Source of the DNA: Candidatus Peregrinibacteria bacterium
Lineage (GTDB): Bacteria > Patescibacteriota > Gracilibacteria > UBA1369 > UM-FILTER-53-11
Direction of reading: 5' to 3'
Assembly: GCA_016186205.1 (NCBI GenBank)
Contig: JACPMA010000012.1
Location: 1-49,882, forward strand
DNA length: 49,882 nucleotides
The notes beneath the pieces are model-generated. The model had not been told where the DNA came from. It ran no database searches and saw nothing but the letters and a program-made list of their open reading frames with translations. Each line of letters opens with the position of its first letter. Position 1 is the first letter of the stretch. This document shows positions 24,027 through 32,205 of this stretch, piece after piece. Position numbers and translations under genes: made by a program.

Positions 24027-25688
24027 TCAATATATTCCTTCCATATAGCATTCATCGCAATGCACCGTCTCCGATCTATCCGGCGCATAGTTTGTTTTTA
24101 AATCTCTGTTGCATTTTTGGCATTGCCGCTGCCAAAGCTTGAATGGATTGCGCAGCGCCAAGCGCTCAAGAAAACGCGTTTCCGGACATTTTCGCGGAAG
24201 CGGAAGTTTCATCTGGCGATAAAAAGCGAATTCTTGTGGAATAAGACGATAATTTTTACTGCATGCCACACAGCTCAAGATTTCATGACAAACGGAATCC
24301 GGCGTTTCGCTGATATTGTCTGGAAGGATAATTTGCTGCGGCAACAATTCTGCAGAAGTTTTCTCACGCCACTGCCAGCCGCGCATCAGCGCTTCTTCTT
24401 TTGTAAGCGGCGCAAAATCCTGTGCAATGGATTCGTTGTATGGAAACAGACTGTATTGAATCGGGAAAAACTCACCCCATTCGCCTCGCGCCTCCATATG
24501 GCGGATAATCCGCACTATCAATTCTTCATACTGCTCTTTGGAATACTGTTTATTGAAAATACAGTACTCTTTTTTGCGAAGACCAACGCATCCGAAACAG
24601 TTGCGGCAACCATGGCAATTATCGCAGTAAAAAAGATCATACGAATCGCGGCAGAAATTGGTGAAGCGATAACCATAACCCATTAGACTGTTTGATTCAT
24701 AGCAAAATTGCACGCGATCGTAATAACAGACATCAAAACAGTCGCTGCCTTTGAGCCCATCGTGAAGATAGGCGCAGTCCTTTGAGGTAAAAATATCAAA
24801 ACCGTGGTGCACATTCTGCGAATGGTAAATTGAATCACCGGTACAATTTTCGCTCGCCACGATATTGCTCCCTTTGCGGACCGTAAACTGCTGTTTTAAC
24901 GTATTAAAACGCTGAAACAGCTCTTGATATTTGGAAAAACTCCCGGCGATTTCCTTGCATATGCGTTCATACTCCTCGCGCGTCGCCTGCTTATTAAAAA
25001 TAAAATACTCTTTATTGCGCACATTTACACAAAAAAGCGAATTTTTGACACCGCGGCAATTCAACAAAAAGCTCGAATCTGAACAGTTCTCGCAGGACTG
25101 CGAAAAACGCAAATTATAACAATGGTGGCAATCGATACATTCATAGCAAAGCTCCGAATCCATCATCCACATCCCGTCCACGATATTTTTATTATTCGCC
25201 ATGAGTGTGCCGTAGTAGCAATCTTGGTTGTCATTGGCGGCGGTCAAAAGGTAGCAGTTTTTATTTCCATCAACGAAATTACAAAAGTCAGAATTATCGG
25301 ATTTATTATTGATGAGCGGCGGACGCGGAACTTTCAACTGAAGTTCATAAAATTGTTCGAAAAATCCGCGCGAAAAATCAAAATCCTGACCGAACGCCAT
25401 TGCATCCCAATCATCGCTCCACCACTCGTCGCGCGTGAAAATTTTAAAAGGCGAGTCCGGCGCATAGCAAGAAATCATTTCCTGTCCGCTTTTGGCGCTT
25501 TTAGATCTATATAAAAATCGCTCGTTCCTATTCGCAGTTCGGCGCACCAATCGATCCCACGGACAAAGCTGCGGCGGAGGAATAAGGAATTTTTGACCGG
25601 CGAGTGTTGGCGAAATTTTTTCGTAGTACGCAAGATCCTCATCCCGAATAAGAAATTCTACTTTGCAAAAACTGCATGTGCGATTCAT
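24027..25688 (-). CDS. Cys-rich repeat protein of unknown function (CPR-type)
   Basis: A 553-residue protein with no assigned role. It begins with a CSFC knuckle (residues 5-8) and ends with a CQKC...CDEC zinc-ribbon pattern (~520-548), with another SCVACSK near 470. The middle contains many short C-x-x-C-x-N/D-C units (LCYECIDCHHCYNL, CDNCHGCRNCFGCVG) spaced about 20 residues apart, suggesting a stacked, solenoid-like fold. Two related units, NKEYFIFNKQATREEYERI and KKEYCIFNKQYSKEQYEEL, lie ~155 residues apart and mark an internal duplication. Similar proteins recur in CPR genomes under unhelpful names. No signal peptide is seen. Confidence 0.8.
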   Translation of the reverse strand: MNRTCSFCKVEFLIRDEDLAYYEKISPTLAGQKFLIPPPQLCPWDRLVRRTANRNERFLYRSKSAKSGQEMISCYAPDSPFKIFTRDEWWSDDWDAMAFGQDFDFSRGFFEQFYELQLKVPRPPLINNKSDNSDFCNFVDGNKNCYLLTAANDNQDCYYGTLMANNKNIVDGMWMMDSELCYECIDCHHCYNLRFSQSCENCSDSSFLLNCRGVKNSLFCVNVRNKEYFIFNKQATREEYERICKEIAGSFSKYQELFQRFNTLKQQFTVRKGSNIVASENCTGDSIYHSQNVHHGFDIFTSKDCAYLHDGLKGSDCFDVCYYDRVQFCYESNSLMGYGYRFTNFCRDSYDLFYCDNCHGCRNCFGCVGLRKKEYCIFNKQYSKEQYEELIVRIIRHMEARGEWGEFFPIQYSLFPYNESIAQDFAPLTKEEALMRGWQWREKTSAELLPQQIILPDNISETPDSVCHEILSCVACSKNYRLIPQEFAFYRQMKLPLPRKCPETRFLERLALRNPFKLWQRQCQKCNRDLKTNYAPDRSETVHCDECYMEGIY

Positions 25689-25775
25689 GACGCCAGACTA
25701 TAAGCAGCTAGCGTTTGATGCAAATTTTGGCTCTCCTATGAGAAAAACCAGCCTTTTATAAGATTAAACGCACTG

Positions 25776-26546
25776 CTATGAATTCCCAAATTGCCGGGAA
25801 AAAGCTGCGAATTGGGCTCGTTGAATATCAGCCACGGCTTTAGATTTTATGAGCACTGCCGTTGTGCATTCTTTGTCGCGGAAATCATGGAACAGCACAT
25901 AATCGTTCGTGTCGAAAAAATTAATAAACCGGCCGTCAAAATTCACTTTTAAAATATCTACGTGATTCTTGAATCTCTCTTTTGCTTCCTTGGTGCAAAA
26001 ATGAGCCGTATATGGACCATAGGACGTGCAGATGGCTTGGTTAATGGCTTTCTTTAAACGGTTGTGGCGAAATTGAAGCGTCGGTTTTATTTCTCCGACG
26101 GATTTGGTGACAAAATTTTCAAAATCCCCAAAATCCAAACTCACGCCGTAGTTAAGTTGAGAAATATCAACGTAGGTCTCGGCGATTTGATCGGGAGTAT
26201 AAAACGTTTCAAACTCCTCGATGGATTCTTGCGGCGCGCGGAGAAACGGAGCGATTTGCTTTATTCGATACGCCGTATTGCGAAGCCGGCGCTCGGACTT
26301 CACAAGATCCGCCACGAGAGCTTTTAAAGAAAGCGCGCGAATCCCTACTGCATTTTTCTCTACTATTTTCAGCTCTTTCAATCTTGAAAAAGCGCGGTAA
26401 ACAACACTTTTTGCAAAACCGGTCCTCTGTACAAGATCCCAAATGGTTTCTGCGGGTTTTTTAAGAAGTTCGAGATATATAAGCACTTCGGCCTCCGAAA
26501 GGCCGGCATCAAAGAGCAAATCACGGAGCTTTTGATAGAACGCCAT
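25776..26546 (-). CDS. TrmB-like transcriptional regulator
   Basis: A 256-residue protein with an N-terminal winged HTH (residues ~10-75; GLSEAEVLIYLELLKKP, TIWDLVQRTGFAKSVVYRAFSRLKEL) of the TrmB/MarR-like class, and a C-terminal part without recognised sugar-binding residues, ending in a region rich in Phe and Asp (FINFFDTNDYVLFHDF). It is divergent from the Rrf2 gene across ~120 bp that contains an 8-bp inverted repeat. Its target is unknown; autoregulation or control of the neighbour is plausible. Confidence 0.75.
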   Translation of the reverse strand: MAFYQKLRDLLFDAGLSEAEVLIYLELLKKPAETIWDLVQRTGFAKSVVYRAFSRLKELKIVEKNAVGIRALSLKALVADLVKSERRLRNTAYRIKQIAPFLRAPQESIEEFETFYTPDQIAETYVDISQLNYGVSLDFGDFENFVTKSVGEIKPTLQFRHNRLKKAINQAICTSYGPYTAHFCTKEAKERFKNHVDILKVNFDGRFINFFDTNDYVLFHDFRDKECTTAVLIKSKAVADIQRAQFAAFSRQFGNS

Positions 26547-26552
26547 AAAAGG

Positions 26553-26595
26553 AGGTTATTAAATCATGCTTTAGAGAAAAAGTCAAAAATAACCT
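26553..26595. promoter_or_regulatory. Inverted repeat between the trmB-like and rrf2 genes
   Basis: AGGTTATT (26553-26560) and AATAACCT (26588-26595) form a perfect 8-bp inverted repeat with a 27-nt spacer, immediately upstream of the regulator start codon at 26546. Either regulator could bind here. The arms do not clearly fit the E. coli IscR consensus. Confidence 0.35.
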
Positions 26596-26602
26596 GTAAA
26601 AT

Positions 26603-26631
26603 TTGTAATTCATCATTTTTTCAAATATACT
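26603..26631 (+). promoter_or_regulatory. Promoter for the rrf2-suf operon
   Basis: TTGTAA (26603-26608), a 17-bp spacer and TATACT (26626-26631) match the sigma-70 pattern at 4/6 and 5/6. The predicted start near 26638 leaves a leader of ~27 nt before the ATG at 26665. Confidence 0.5.
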
Positions 26632-26664
26632 CCTACTGCTTTACTAAGAGTTAAAATTTTTCAT

Positions 26665-27105
26665 ATGTTCAAAATTTCAACCAGAGGCGATTACGGCTTA
26701 CTCATGCTATCCGCGCTCGCGGAAAAAATGAAAAGCGGCAAACAGTATGTTTCTTTGAAGGAAGTTGCAGAGGCAAAAAAACTCTCAATTCCATATCTTT
26801 CGCAAATCATTATTCCTTTAAAAGAAGCTGGTCTTGTAAAAAGCAAAGAAGGACGCGATGGCGGTTATGCCCTTAAAAAGCCGGCAAACGAAATTACCAT
26901 TATGGAAATTTTGGAAGTGCTTGAAGGTCCTGTTACACCAGTACGCTGTTGCGGTGATAAAAAAGCAAAATGCGGCAGTGAACCGATGTGCAATGTGAAA
27001 TTCACATGGCAAAGCGCAAAGTCGCTCCTTATTCATTTTTTACGCACAAAAACCCTCGAAGACACGCTTCGACAAGCTCAGCGTGACACATATGTTCTCC
27101 ATTAA
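26665..27105 (+). CDS. Rrf2-family (IscR-like) Fe-S regulator of the suf operon
   Basis: A 146-residue Rrf2 protein with an N-terminal winged HTH (FKISTRGDYGLLMLSALAE, LSIPYLSQIIIPLKEAGLV) and the Gly-Gly wing GRDGGYAL. Cys at ~95, 96, 103 and 109 (RCCGDKKAKCGSEPMC) match the [2Fe-2S] ligand cluster of IscR/SufR-type sensors (C-x5-C-x5-C in IscR; here x6 and x5). As first gene of the suf operon it most likely senses Fe-S status and represses the operon. Its last ~10 residues are encoded by a GCTTCGACAAGCTC repeat unit, and its end overlaps sufC by 14 bp. Confidence 0.9.
   Translation: MFKISTRGDYGLLMLSALAEKMKSGKQYVSLKEVAEAKKLSIPYLSQIIIPLKEAGLVKSKEGRDGGYALKKPANEITIMEILEVLEGPVTPVRCCGDKKAKCGSEPMCNVKFTWQSAKSLLIHFLRTKTLEDTLRQAQRDTYVLH
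27066..27079 (+). repeat. GCTTCGACAAGCTC palindromic repeat at the rrf2-sufC junction
   Basis: Identical over 14 bp to 5879-5892. GCTT and AAGC form a small stem. It encodes the C-terminal tail of the Rrf2 protein and lies just before the sufC start codon. Confidence 0.6.
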
Positions 27106-27847
27106 AAATCTCAAAGTCAGCATCAACGAAAAACCCATTCTTCAAGGCCTTTCGCTAAAAATAAAGCCCGGCGAAATTCATGCAATCATGGGGCCGAACG
27201 GTTCTGGAAAATCTACGCTCGCGAATACGATTATGGGCCATCCGAAATACACAATTTCACATGGCGAAATTTTGATGGATGGCGAAAATCTTGTCAGTCT
27301 AAAAGCTGATAAACGCGCAAGGGCGGGCGTGTTTCTCGCTTTTCAATATCCAAAAGAAATTCCCGGCGTAACTGTTTTGTCTTTTTTGCAAATGGCGGTC
27401 GCGGCCGTGCGAAAAGTGCGAGGCGAACCGCAGCTTAACCCAATTGAATTTAGAAAACTGCTTCGCAGTCTGCTTGCGGAATTCAGCCTCGATGCAAAAT
27501 TCATGAATAGATATATCAATGAAGGATTTTCCGGCGGCGAGAAGAAAAAAATGGAAATCCTCCAAATGGCTTTACTGGAGCCAAAAATCGCAGTGCTTGA
27601 TGAGACCGATTCCGGGCTCGACGTTGACGCGCTCAAAATCGTCGCCGAAGGAATTAATCGCCTTGCTTCGCCGAAGCGCGGAATACTCCTCATCACTCAC
27701 TACCAACGCATTCTCCATTATATAAAACCGCATTTTGTGCACGTGATGATAGAGGGACAAATTGTAAAATCCGGCGGGCCGGAGCTTGCGCAGCAATTGG
27801 AGCAAGAAGGATACGATTGGCTTCGCCCGCTTGTCACACCACTATGA
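27092..27847 (+). CDS. sufC: Fe-S assembly ATPase SufC
   Basis: The ABC-type ATPase that drives SufBCD cluster assembly. Walker A is GPNGSGKSTLAN (~34-45), the ABC signature is FSGGEKKKMEILQMAL, Walker B is IAVLDETDSGLD, followed by the H-loop LLITHYQR, all with SufC-specific wording. The frame also opens at GTG 27083, but ATG 27092 (MFSIKNLKV) gives the usual N terminus. The end overlaps sufB by 4 bp (ATGA). Confidence 0.97.
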   Translation: MFSIKNLKVSINEKPILQGLSLKIKPGEIHAIMGPNGSGKSTLANTIMGHPKYTISHGEILMDGENLVSLKADKRARAGVFLAFQYPKEIPGVTVLSFLQMAVAAVRKVRGEPQLNPIEFRKLLRSLLAEFSLDAKFMNRYINEGFSGGEKKKMEILQMALLEPKIAVLDETDSGLDVDALKIVAEGINRLASPKRGILLITHYQRILHYIKPHFVHVMIEGQIVKSGGPELAQQLEQEGYDWLRPLVTPL

Positions 27848-29259
27848 CTGCAACACTCAACTACATCAAAGACTTAAATCGCGAAACGCTCGACAAAGCC
27901 AATTCCACGCACTATATGAAAGGCGCGCGCAAGGGTCTCTCGCGCGAGCTCGTTGAATATATTTCAAAAGAGAAAAATGAACCGCGATGGATGCTGGAAC
28001 ATCGCCTCAAATCGCTCGAAGTTTTTCTTAAAAAACCAATGCCGAGTTTTGGACCGGATCTTTCCGGACTGGATTTTGATGACATTATTTATTACGCAAA
28101 ACCGGGCGAAGTGACAAATGCGCATTCGTGGGACCAAGTGCCGGAAGATATCAAACGCACATTTGAACGGCTCGGCATTCCAGAGGCTGAACGAAAATAC
28201 CTGGCAGGCGCCGGAGCGCAGTACGAAAGCAAAAACGTCTATCACCGCTTGAAAGAAAAATGGAGTAAAGTCAACGTGATTTTTGAAGACATGGACACCG
28301 CGCTACAGCTCTACCCTGAACTGGTGCAACAGTACTTCATGAAATGCGTCACCATGCATGACCACAAATTTGCAGCGCTCCACGGCGCTGTATGGAGCGG
28401 CGGAACATTCATTTATATTCCAGCTGGCGTTAATGTGAACCAACCTTTACAAGCCTACTTCCGCATGAATGCGAGTTCCATGGGGCAGTTCGAGCACACA
28501 CTCATCATTGTGGAAAAAGGTGCACAAGGAAATTACATAGAAGGTTGTTCAGCCGCAAAGTATGAAACTCCTTCTATCCATGCCGGCCTTGTGGAAATTT
28601 TCGTAAAAGAAGATGCGCGTTTCCGATATTCCAGCGTGGAAAATTGGAGTAGAAATACCTATAACTTAAACACAAAACGCGCAATCGTGGAGAAAAACGG
28701 CGTTATGGAATGGATTGGAGGAAATATGGGAAGCGGATGCACAATGCTCTATCCATGCAGTGTTTTGCGCGGGGAAGGCAGCAGCGCGGATCACCTCGGC
28801 ATTGCGTTTGCTAATACAAATCAAATTCAAGACACCGGCGCGAAAGTAATTCATGTGGCGCCAAATACAACTTCAAAAGTCGTTATGAAAAGTTTGAGCA
28901 AAAACGGCGGCAAAGCAGTGTATCGCGGCTTGCTTAATATTTTGAAAGGTGCAAAAGGCGCAAAATCGCAGATAAAATGCGACGCGCTTATTCTTGACGA
29001 TCACTCTGTGTCTGACACTGTGCCTGACATGAAAATCGCCGAGAATGACGTATCAATCGGCCACGAAGCGAGCGTTGGAAAAATCAGCGAAGAGCAGCTC
29101 TTTTATGCCATGAGCCGCGGACTCTGCGAAGATGAAGCGACTGCGCTCATCGTAAACGGATTCATTGAACCCATTGTCAAAGCCATGCCGCTTGAATATG
29201 CGGTTGAAATGAATCGCTTGATTGAATTGGAAATGGAGAGCGCCGGCGCAGTAGGCTAA
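27844..29259 (+). CDS. sufB: Fe-S assembly scaffold SufB
   Basis: The main scaffold subunit of SufBC2D. At 471 residues it has the expected length and wording (YYAKPGEVTNAHSWDQVP, HGAVWSGGTFIYIPAGVNV, GCSAAKYETPSIHAGLVE, SVENWSRNTYNLNTKRA, DLxLDDHSVSDT-type region with SIGHEASVGKISEEQLFY). The start at ATG 27844 overlaps the sufC stop codon; an upstream in-frame ATG (27817) lies inside sufC and is unlikely. The family's conserved GCSA Cys and the CDALILDDHS Cys are present. Confidence 0.97.
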   Translation: MTATLNYIKDLNRETLDKANSTHYMKGARKGLSRELVEYISKEKNEPRWMLEHRLKSLEVFLKKPMPSFGPDLSGLDFDDIIYYAKPGEVTNAHSWDQVPEDIKRTFERLGIPEAERKYLAGAGAQYESKNVYHRLKEKWSKVNVIFEDMDTALQLYPELVQQYFMKCVTMHDHKFAALHGAVWSGGTFIYIPAGVNVNQPLQAYFRMNASSMGQFEHTLIIVEKGAQGNYIEGCSAAKYETPSIHAGLVEIFVKEDARFRYSSVENWSRNTYNLNTKRAIVEKNGVMEWIGGNMGSGCTMLYPCSVLRGEGSSADHLGIAFANTNQIQDTGAKVIHVAPNTTSKVVMKSLSKNGGKAVYRGLLNILKGAKGAKSQIKCDALILDDHSVSDTVPDMKIAENDVSIGHEASVGKISEEQLFYAMSRGLCEDEATALIVNGFIEPIVKAMPLEYAVEMNRLIELEMESAGAVG

Positions 29260-29273
29260 ATTTCAAAAAATCC

Positions 29274-29981
29274 ATGATTATTCCTCGACACAGCACAAAA
29301 GAACTCATTCTCAAACACGATGCAGGCGTTATGGAAATTCGCCAAGAGCCGTTTTCAAAATTGCGGCTCATGTACTTTCAGAATGGCTCAACATCAAATG
29401 AAAACTCTGTTGAACTCCGAATTATTCTTGATGAAGGCGCGGATTTGAATTGTTTCTTCGGCATGCTCGGCGGGATGGCTTCCCGTCTCGTAGTTGAAAC
29501 TCGCCTTGAGGGAATCGGCAGCCGCGTGCGGCAGCGAACTCTCTATTTTGGAAACGGGGAACAATCATTCATCATGATTTCAAATACCGTGCTCTCTGGA
29601 CGAGAAACGTCTGCGGAAATTGAATCAAAAGGCATACTTGCGGGAAGCAGCCAAGCGCGTTTTGATGGAAATATTCATATTCAACAAACCGCGAAACAGA
29701 GCAAAGGACGCCTGGACGAACACACGCTTTTGCTTTCCCCGCATGCAAAAATGAACGCTATTCCGGGACTTAAAATAGACACGAATGATGTGAAGGCAAC
29801 TCATGCGGCATCTATGACGCGCGTGGATGATGAACAACTCTTCTATGCAGAAAGTCGAGGTATTGAAGAACATGAAGCCGTAAGGCTCATTGCGGAAGGA
29901 TTTCTTGCAGGACTTTACAAAGACATGCCTTTTATGGAAAATATGCACCAATTGATTCAAGAAAAAATATGGCAACTTTGA
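29274..29981 (+). CDS. sufD: Short SufD-like subunit
   Basis: A 235-residue SufB/SufD-family protein in the sufD position. It contains the core beta-helix (FDGNIHIQQTAKQSKGRLDEHTLLLSPHAKMNAIPGLKI shortened in the usual way) and the C-terminal helices with HAASMTRVDDEQLFYAESRG and the RLIAEGFL motif. SufD is normally ~400 residues; the N-terminal helical domain is almost absent. The conserved His equivalent is seen in KATHAAS. The 3' end overlaps the annotated sufS start by 13 bp. Confidence 0.88.
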   Translation: MIIPRHSTKELILKHDAGVMEIRQEPFSKLRLMYFQNGSTSNENSVELRIILDEGADLNCFFGMLGGMASRLVVETRLEGIGSRVRQRTLYFGNGEQSFIMISNTVLSGRETSAEIESKGILAGSSQARFDGNIHIQQTAKQSKGRLDEHTLLLSPHAKMNAIPGLKIDTNDVKATHAASMTRVDDEQLFYAESRGIEEHEAVRLIAEGFLAGLYKDMPFMENMHQLIQEKIWQL

Positions 29982-31309
29982 TACAAAATCGCAGCGCGAG
30001 CTCGGGTCTCGTGGGTTCCCGAGCGAGCGCTACTAAAGGAAGGGGGGTGAGTGTCCGACCGGTGCAACGCACAGCGTCGGACCGAACTCGTGGGGGAAAC
30101 GTAGTTTCCCCCAGAAGAAAGGATTTTCCGATTTTTCAGGAACGGCCGGAGCTTGTATATCTCGACAGCGCGGCGACATCGCTCAAACCGAAGTGCGTGA
30201 TTGATGCCGTAGCGGATTACTATGGAAAATATTCCGCGAATGTTCATCGAGGTATTTACCGATTGAGTGAAGAAGCCACGGCAGCATACGAAGGCGCTCG
30301 CAAGACCATCCAGCAATTCATCGGAGCAAAATCAGAAAAAGAAATCATTTTTACCCGTGGCGCTACAGAAGCCATAAATCTCGTTGCGCAAGGATGGGGC
30401 TCTCAATACCTCAAATCTGGCGACGAAATCATCCTCACGGTGCTCGAACATCATAGCAACATCGTTCCTTGGCAGATGGTGGCGAAGAAAAAAAATTGCG
30501 TTATTAAATATCTCGATGTTGATGATCGCGGTGTACTCAAAACTGATCAACTTTCAAAACTCCTCACGCGGCGCACGAAAATCATCGCGCTCACGCACGT
30601 TTCTAATGGGATCGGCGTTATCAATCCTTTAAAACCCATTATTCAAAAAGCGCATGCGATCGGCGCAAAAGTGCTTGTTGATGCGGCGCAGAGCACACCT
30701 CATTCTCCTCTTGATGTACAATATCTCGACTGCGATTTTTTGGCTTTCTCCGGGCATAAAATGTGCGGCCCGACGGGCATCGGCGTCCTCTACGCAAAAG
30801 AAAAAATTCTTCAGGAAATGGAACCGTTCTTGGGCGGCGGCGACATGATTCTTGAAGTGACGAAAACCAATTCTACGTGGAATGAAATTCCGTGGAAATT
30901 TGAAGCTGGAACGCCTCCGATTGCAGAGGCGATTGGACTTGGAGCAGCGCTTGTGTATCTCCGCGAAATAGGAATGAGCACAATACGCACTCATGAAAAA
31001 AAACTTCTTGCTCACGCGCTTGAGCTCCTCCAAAAAATTCCTGGCGTCACGCTTTACGGCCCATGCGATCCCGAAATCCAAGCAGGAGTGCTCTCTTTTG
31101 GAATCGACGGCGTGCATCCGCATGACATTGCCTCGATTTTTGATGAAGATAATATAGCAATTCGCGCCGGACATCACTGCAACATGCTCCTTATGGAACG
31201 CTTTGGCATTCCAGCCACGGCACGCGCAAGTTTTTATCTCTACAATACGGAAACTGATGTTGAAAAATTGGCACAAGCGGTTTTAAAAGTGAAAAAAATA
31301 TTTTCTTAA
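29969..31309 (+). CDS. sufS: Cysteine desulfurase SufS with repeat-encoded N-terminal extension
   Basis: A PLP enzyme that releases sulfur from cysteine as a persulfide for Fe-S assembly. The conserved core begins near residue 51 (KDFPIFQERPELVYLDSAATS). The PLP Lys is ~264 (FSGHKMCGPTG) and the persulfide Cys is ~404 (IRAGHHCNM). Residues ~9-48, SASSGLVGSRASATKG onward, have no family counterpart and are encoded by the 29994-30112 hairpin element. An in-frame GTG at 30047 preceded by AAAGGAAGGGG is an alternative start that would remove most of the extension. Confidence 0.95.
   Translation: MATLIQNRSASSGLVGSRASATKGRGVSVRPVQRTASDRTRGGNVVSPRRKDFPIFQERPELVYLDSAATSLKPKCVIDAVADYYGKYSANVHRGIYRLSEEATAAYEGARKTIQQFIGAKSEKEIIFTRGATEAINLVAQGWGSQYLKSGDEIILTVLEHHSNIVPWQMVAKKKNCVIKYLDVDDRGVLKTDQLSKLLTRRTKIIALTHVSNGIGVINPLKPIIQKAHAIGAKVLVDAAQSTPHSPLDVQYLDCDFLAFSGHKMCGPTGIGVLYAKEKILQEMEPFLGGGDMILEVTKTNSTWNEIPWKFEAGTPPIAEAIGLGAALVYLREIGMSTIRTHEKKLLAHALELLQKIPGVTLYGPCDPEIQAGVLSFGIDGVHPHDIASIFDEDNIAIRAGHHCNMLLMERFGIPATARASFYLYNTETDVEKLAQAVLKVKKIFS
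29994..30112. repeat. Three-hairpin palindromic element at the sufD-sufS junction
   Basis: Three stems in ~120 bp: GCGC...CTCGGG with CCCGAGCGAGCGC (29994-30030, a few mismatches), GTCCGAC with GTCGGAC plus inner GTGC/GCAC (30053-30082), and GGGGGAAAC-GTA-GTTTCCCCC (30092-30112). The element is GC-rich compared with the surrounding suf genes and is read through in the sufS frame. Confidence 0.7.
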
Positions 31310-31323
31310 CAGGCTCGGTCACA

Positions 31324-31773
31324 ATGAATCTCTATTCTTCCCTTATTGTCGACCTCTCAAAAAATCCTGTAAACAAACGTTCTATTCCGGACGCTAATAT
31401 CACCGGAAGCGGTGCGAATGTGACGTGCGGCGATCGCGTTCGCATGTATGCAAAAACCGATGCTCAAGGAAAAATTCTAGACTGTTCTTTTGAAGGCGAA
31501 GGCTGCGCGATTACCATGGCATCGGCTTCGCTTCTCACTGAAGAAGCAAAAGGGAAATTACTCGCAGAAATTTCCGAGTGGAACTCGCTCAATGTTTTTC
31601 AGTGGCTCGGAACCGAACTCGGACCTGGACGCGTGAAATGCGGTTTGATTCCTCTAGAAACCCTTCAAGAAGCGCTTAAACGCCATTCCCCTTCCGCGCC
31701 ACGGCCGCAGAAACGGCAGGCGCTTTCTTCTCGCGCGCGCGTCTCTCGCGCGCATGCGGAAAAACAGCTTTGA
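31324..31773 (+). CDS. sufU: SufU/IscU-like Fe-S scaffold or sulfur acceptor with extra tail
   Basis: In SufS-SufU systems this protein accepts persulfide sulfur from SufS through a zinc-bound Cys. Conserved ligands are Cys35 and Asp37 (VTCGDRVRM), Cys61 (GEGCAITMASASLL) and Cys106 (GRVKCGLIPLETLQEAL). The family core ends at ~residue 119. The final ~30 residues are Arg/Ala/Ser-rich (QALSSRARVSRAHAEK) and come from a CG-alternating repeat stretch. It starts 14 bp after sufS and ends the operon; the 3' 98 bp overlap a convergent frame. Confidence 0.92.
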   Translation: MNLYSSLIVDLSKNPVNKRSIPDANITGSGANVTCGDRVRMYAKTDAQGKILDCSFEGEGCAITMASASLLTEEAKGKLLAEISEWNSLNVFQWLGTELGPGRVKCGLIPLETLQEALKRHSPSAPRPQKRQALSSRARVSRAHAEKQL

Positions 31774-32143
31774 GTATTCCTTCTTGGATTTGCATTGCGA
31801 TTACGCCCTGAATTACTTGTACAATAGTAAGTCCTTCACAGTCCGGATCATCAGTATCTGTATGAGGAATTTCGCCGAACGGAACATAAAAATCTGCGTT
31901 CAGTCTTGCTTTCGCAATAAGCCCAGTAAAATCAATATCCGTTAAAGCAATATCAAGGGCATTCCTGGAACGAAAACGTTCTCTCAATAATTCCGGCCCG
32001 CCAGCTGCTGCCACCAACTCTGCGATGGCCTCGCGCATATCGTGCACTTTTCGCAAATTCACCGATGCAAATCTTTGATACAGTTCATGACGATAACGAT
32101 CAGCAATAACCTCTCTTTCTTGCATTCTTTGCCGCATAATCAC
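31676..32143 (-). CDS. Hypothetical protein convergent with sufU
   Basis: A 155-residue frame with no recognised family. The region encoded outside sufU (residues ~1-123) looks protein-like: an N-terminal basic helix, then REAIAELVAAAGGPELLRERF and an acidic stretch HTDTDDPDCEGLTIVQVIQG. The C-terminal ~30 residues are the antisense of the repeat-derived sufU tail. It fills an otherwise empty gap between sufU and the methyltransferase gene. Real, but low certainty. Confidence 0.5.
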   Translation of the reverse strand: MIMRQRMQEREVIADRYRHELYQRFASVNLRKVHDMREAIAELVAAAGGPELLRERFRSRNALDIALTDIDFTGLIAKARLNADFYVPFGEIPHTDTDDPDCEGLTIVQVIQGVIAMQIQEGILKAVFPHARERRAREKKAPAVSAAVARKGNGV

Positions 32144-32205
32144 AAGTAATATATCCTAAATTTAGTGTTTGTCAATGGCTTATTTTTATGATATGCTCGG
32201 CCTAA

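Noticed and set aside
31732-31757. Alternating CG tract as a Z-DNA regulatory site
   Set aside because: The tract lies in the repeat-derived sufU tail; nothing beyond the composition supports a regulatory role.
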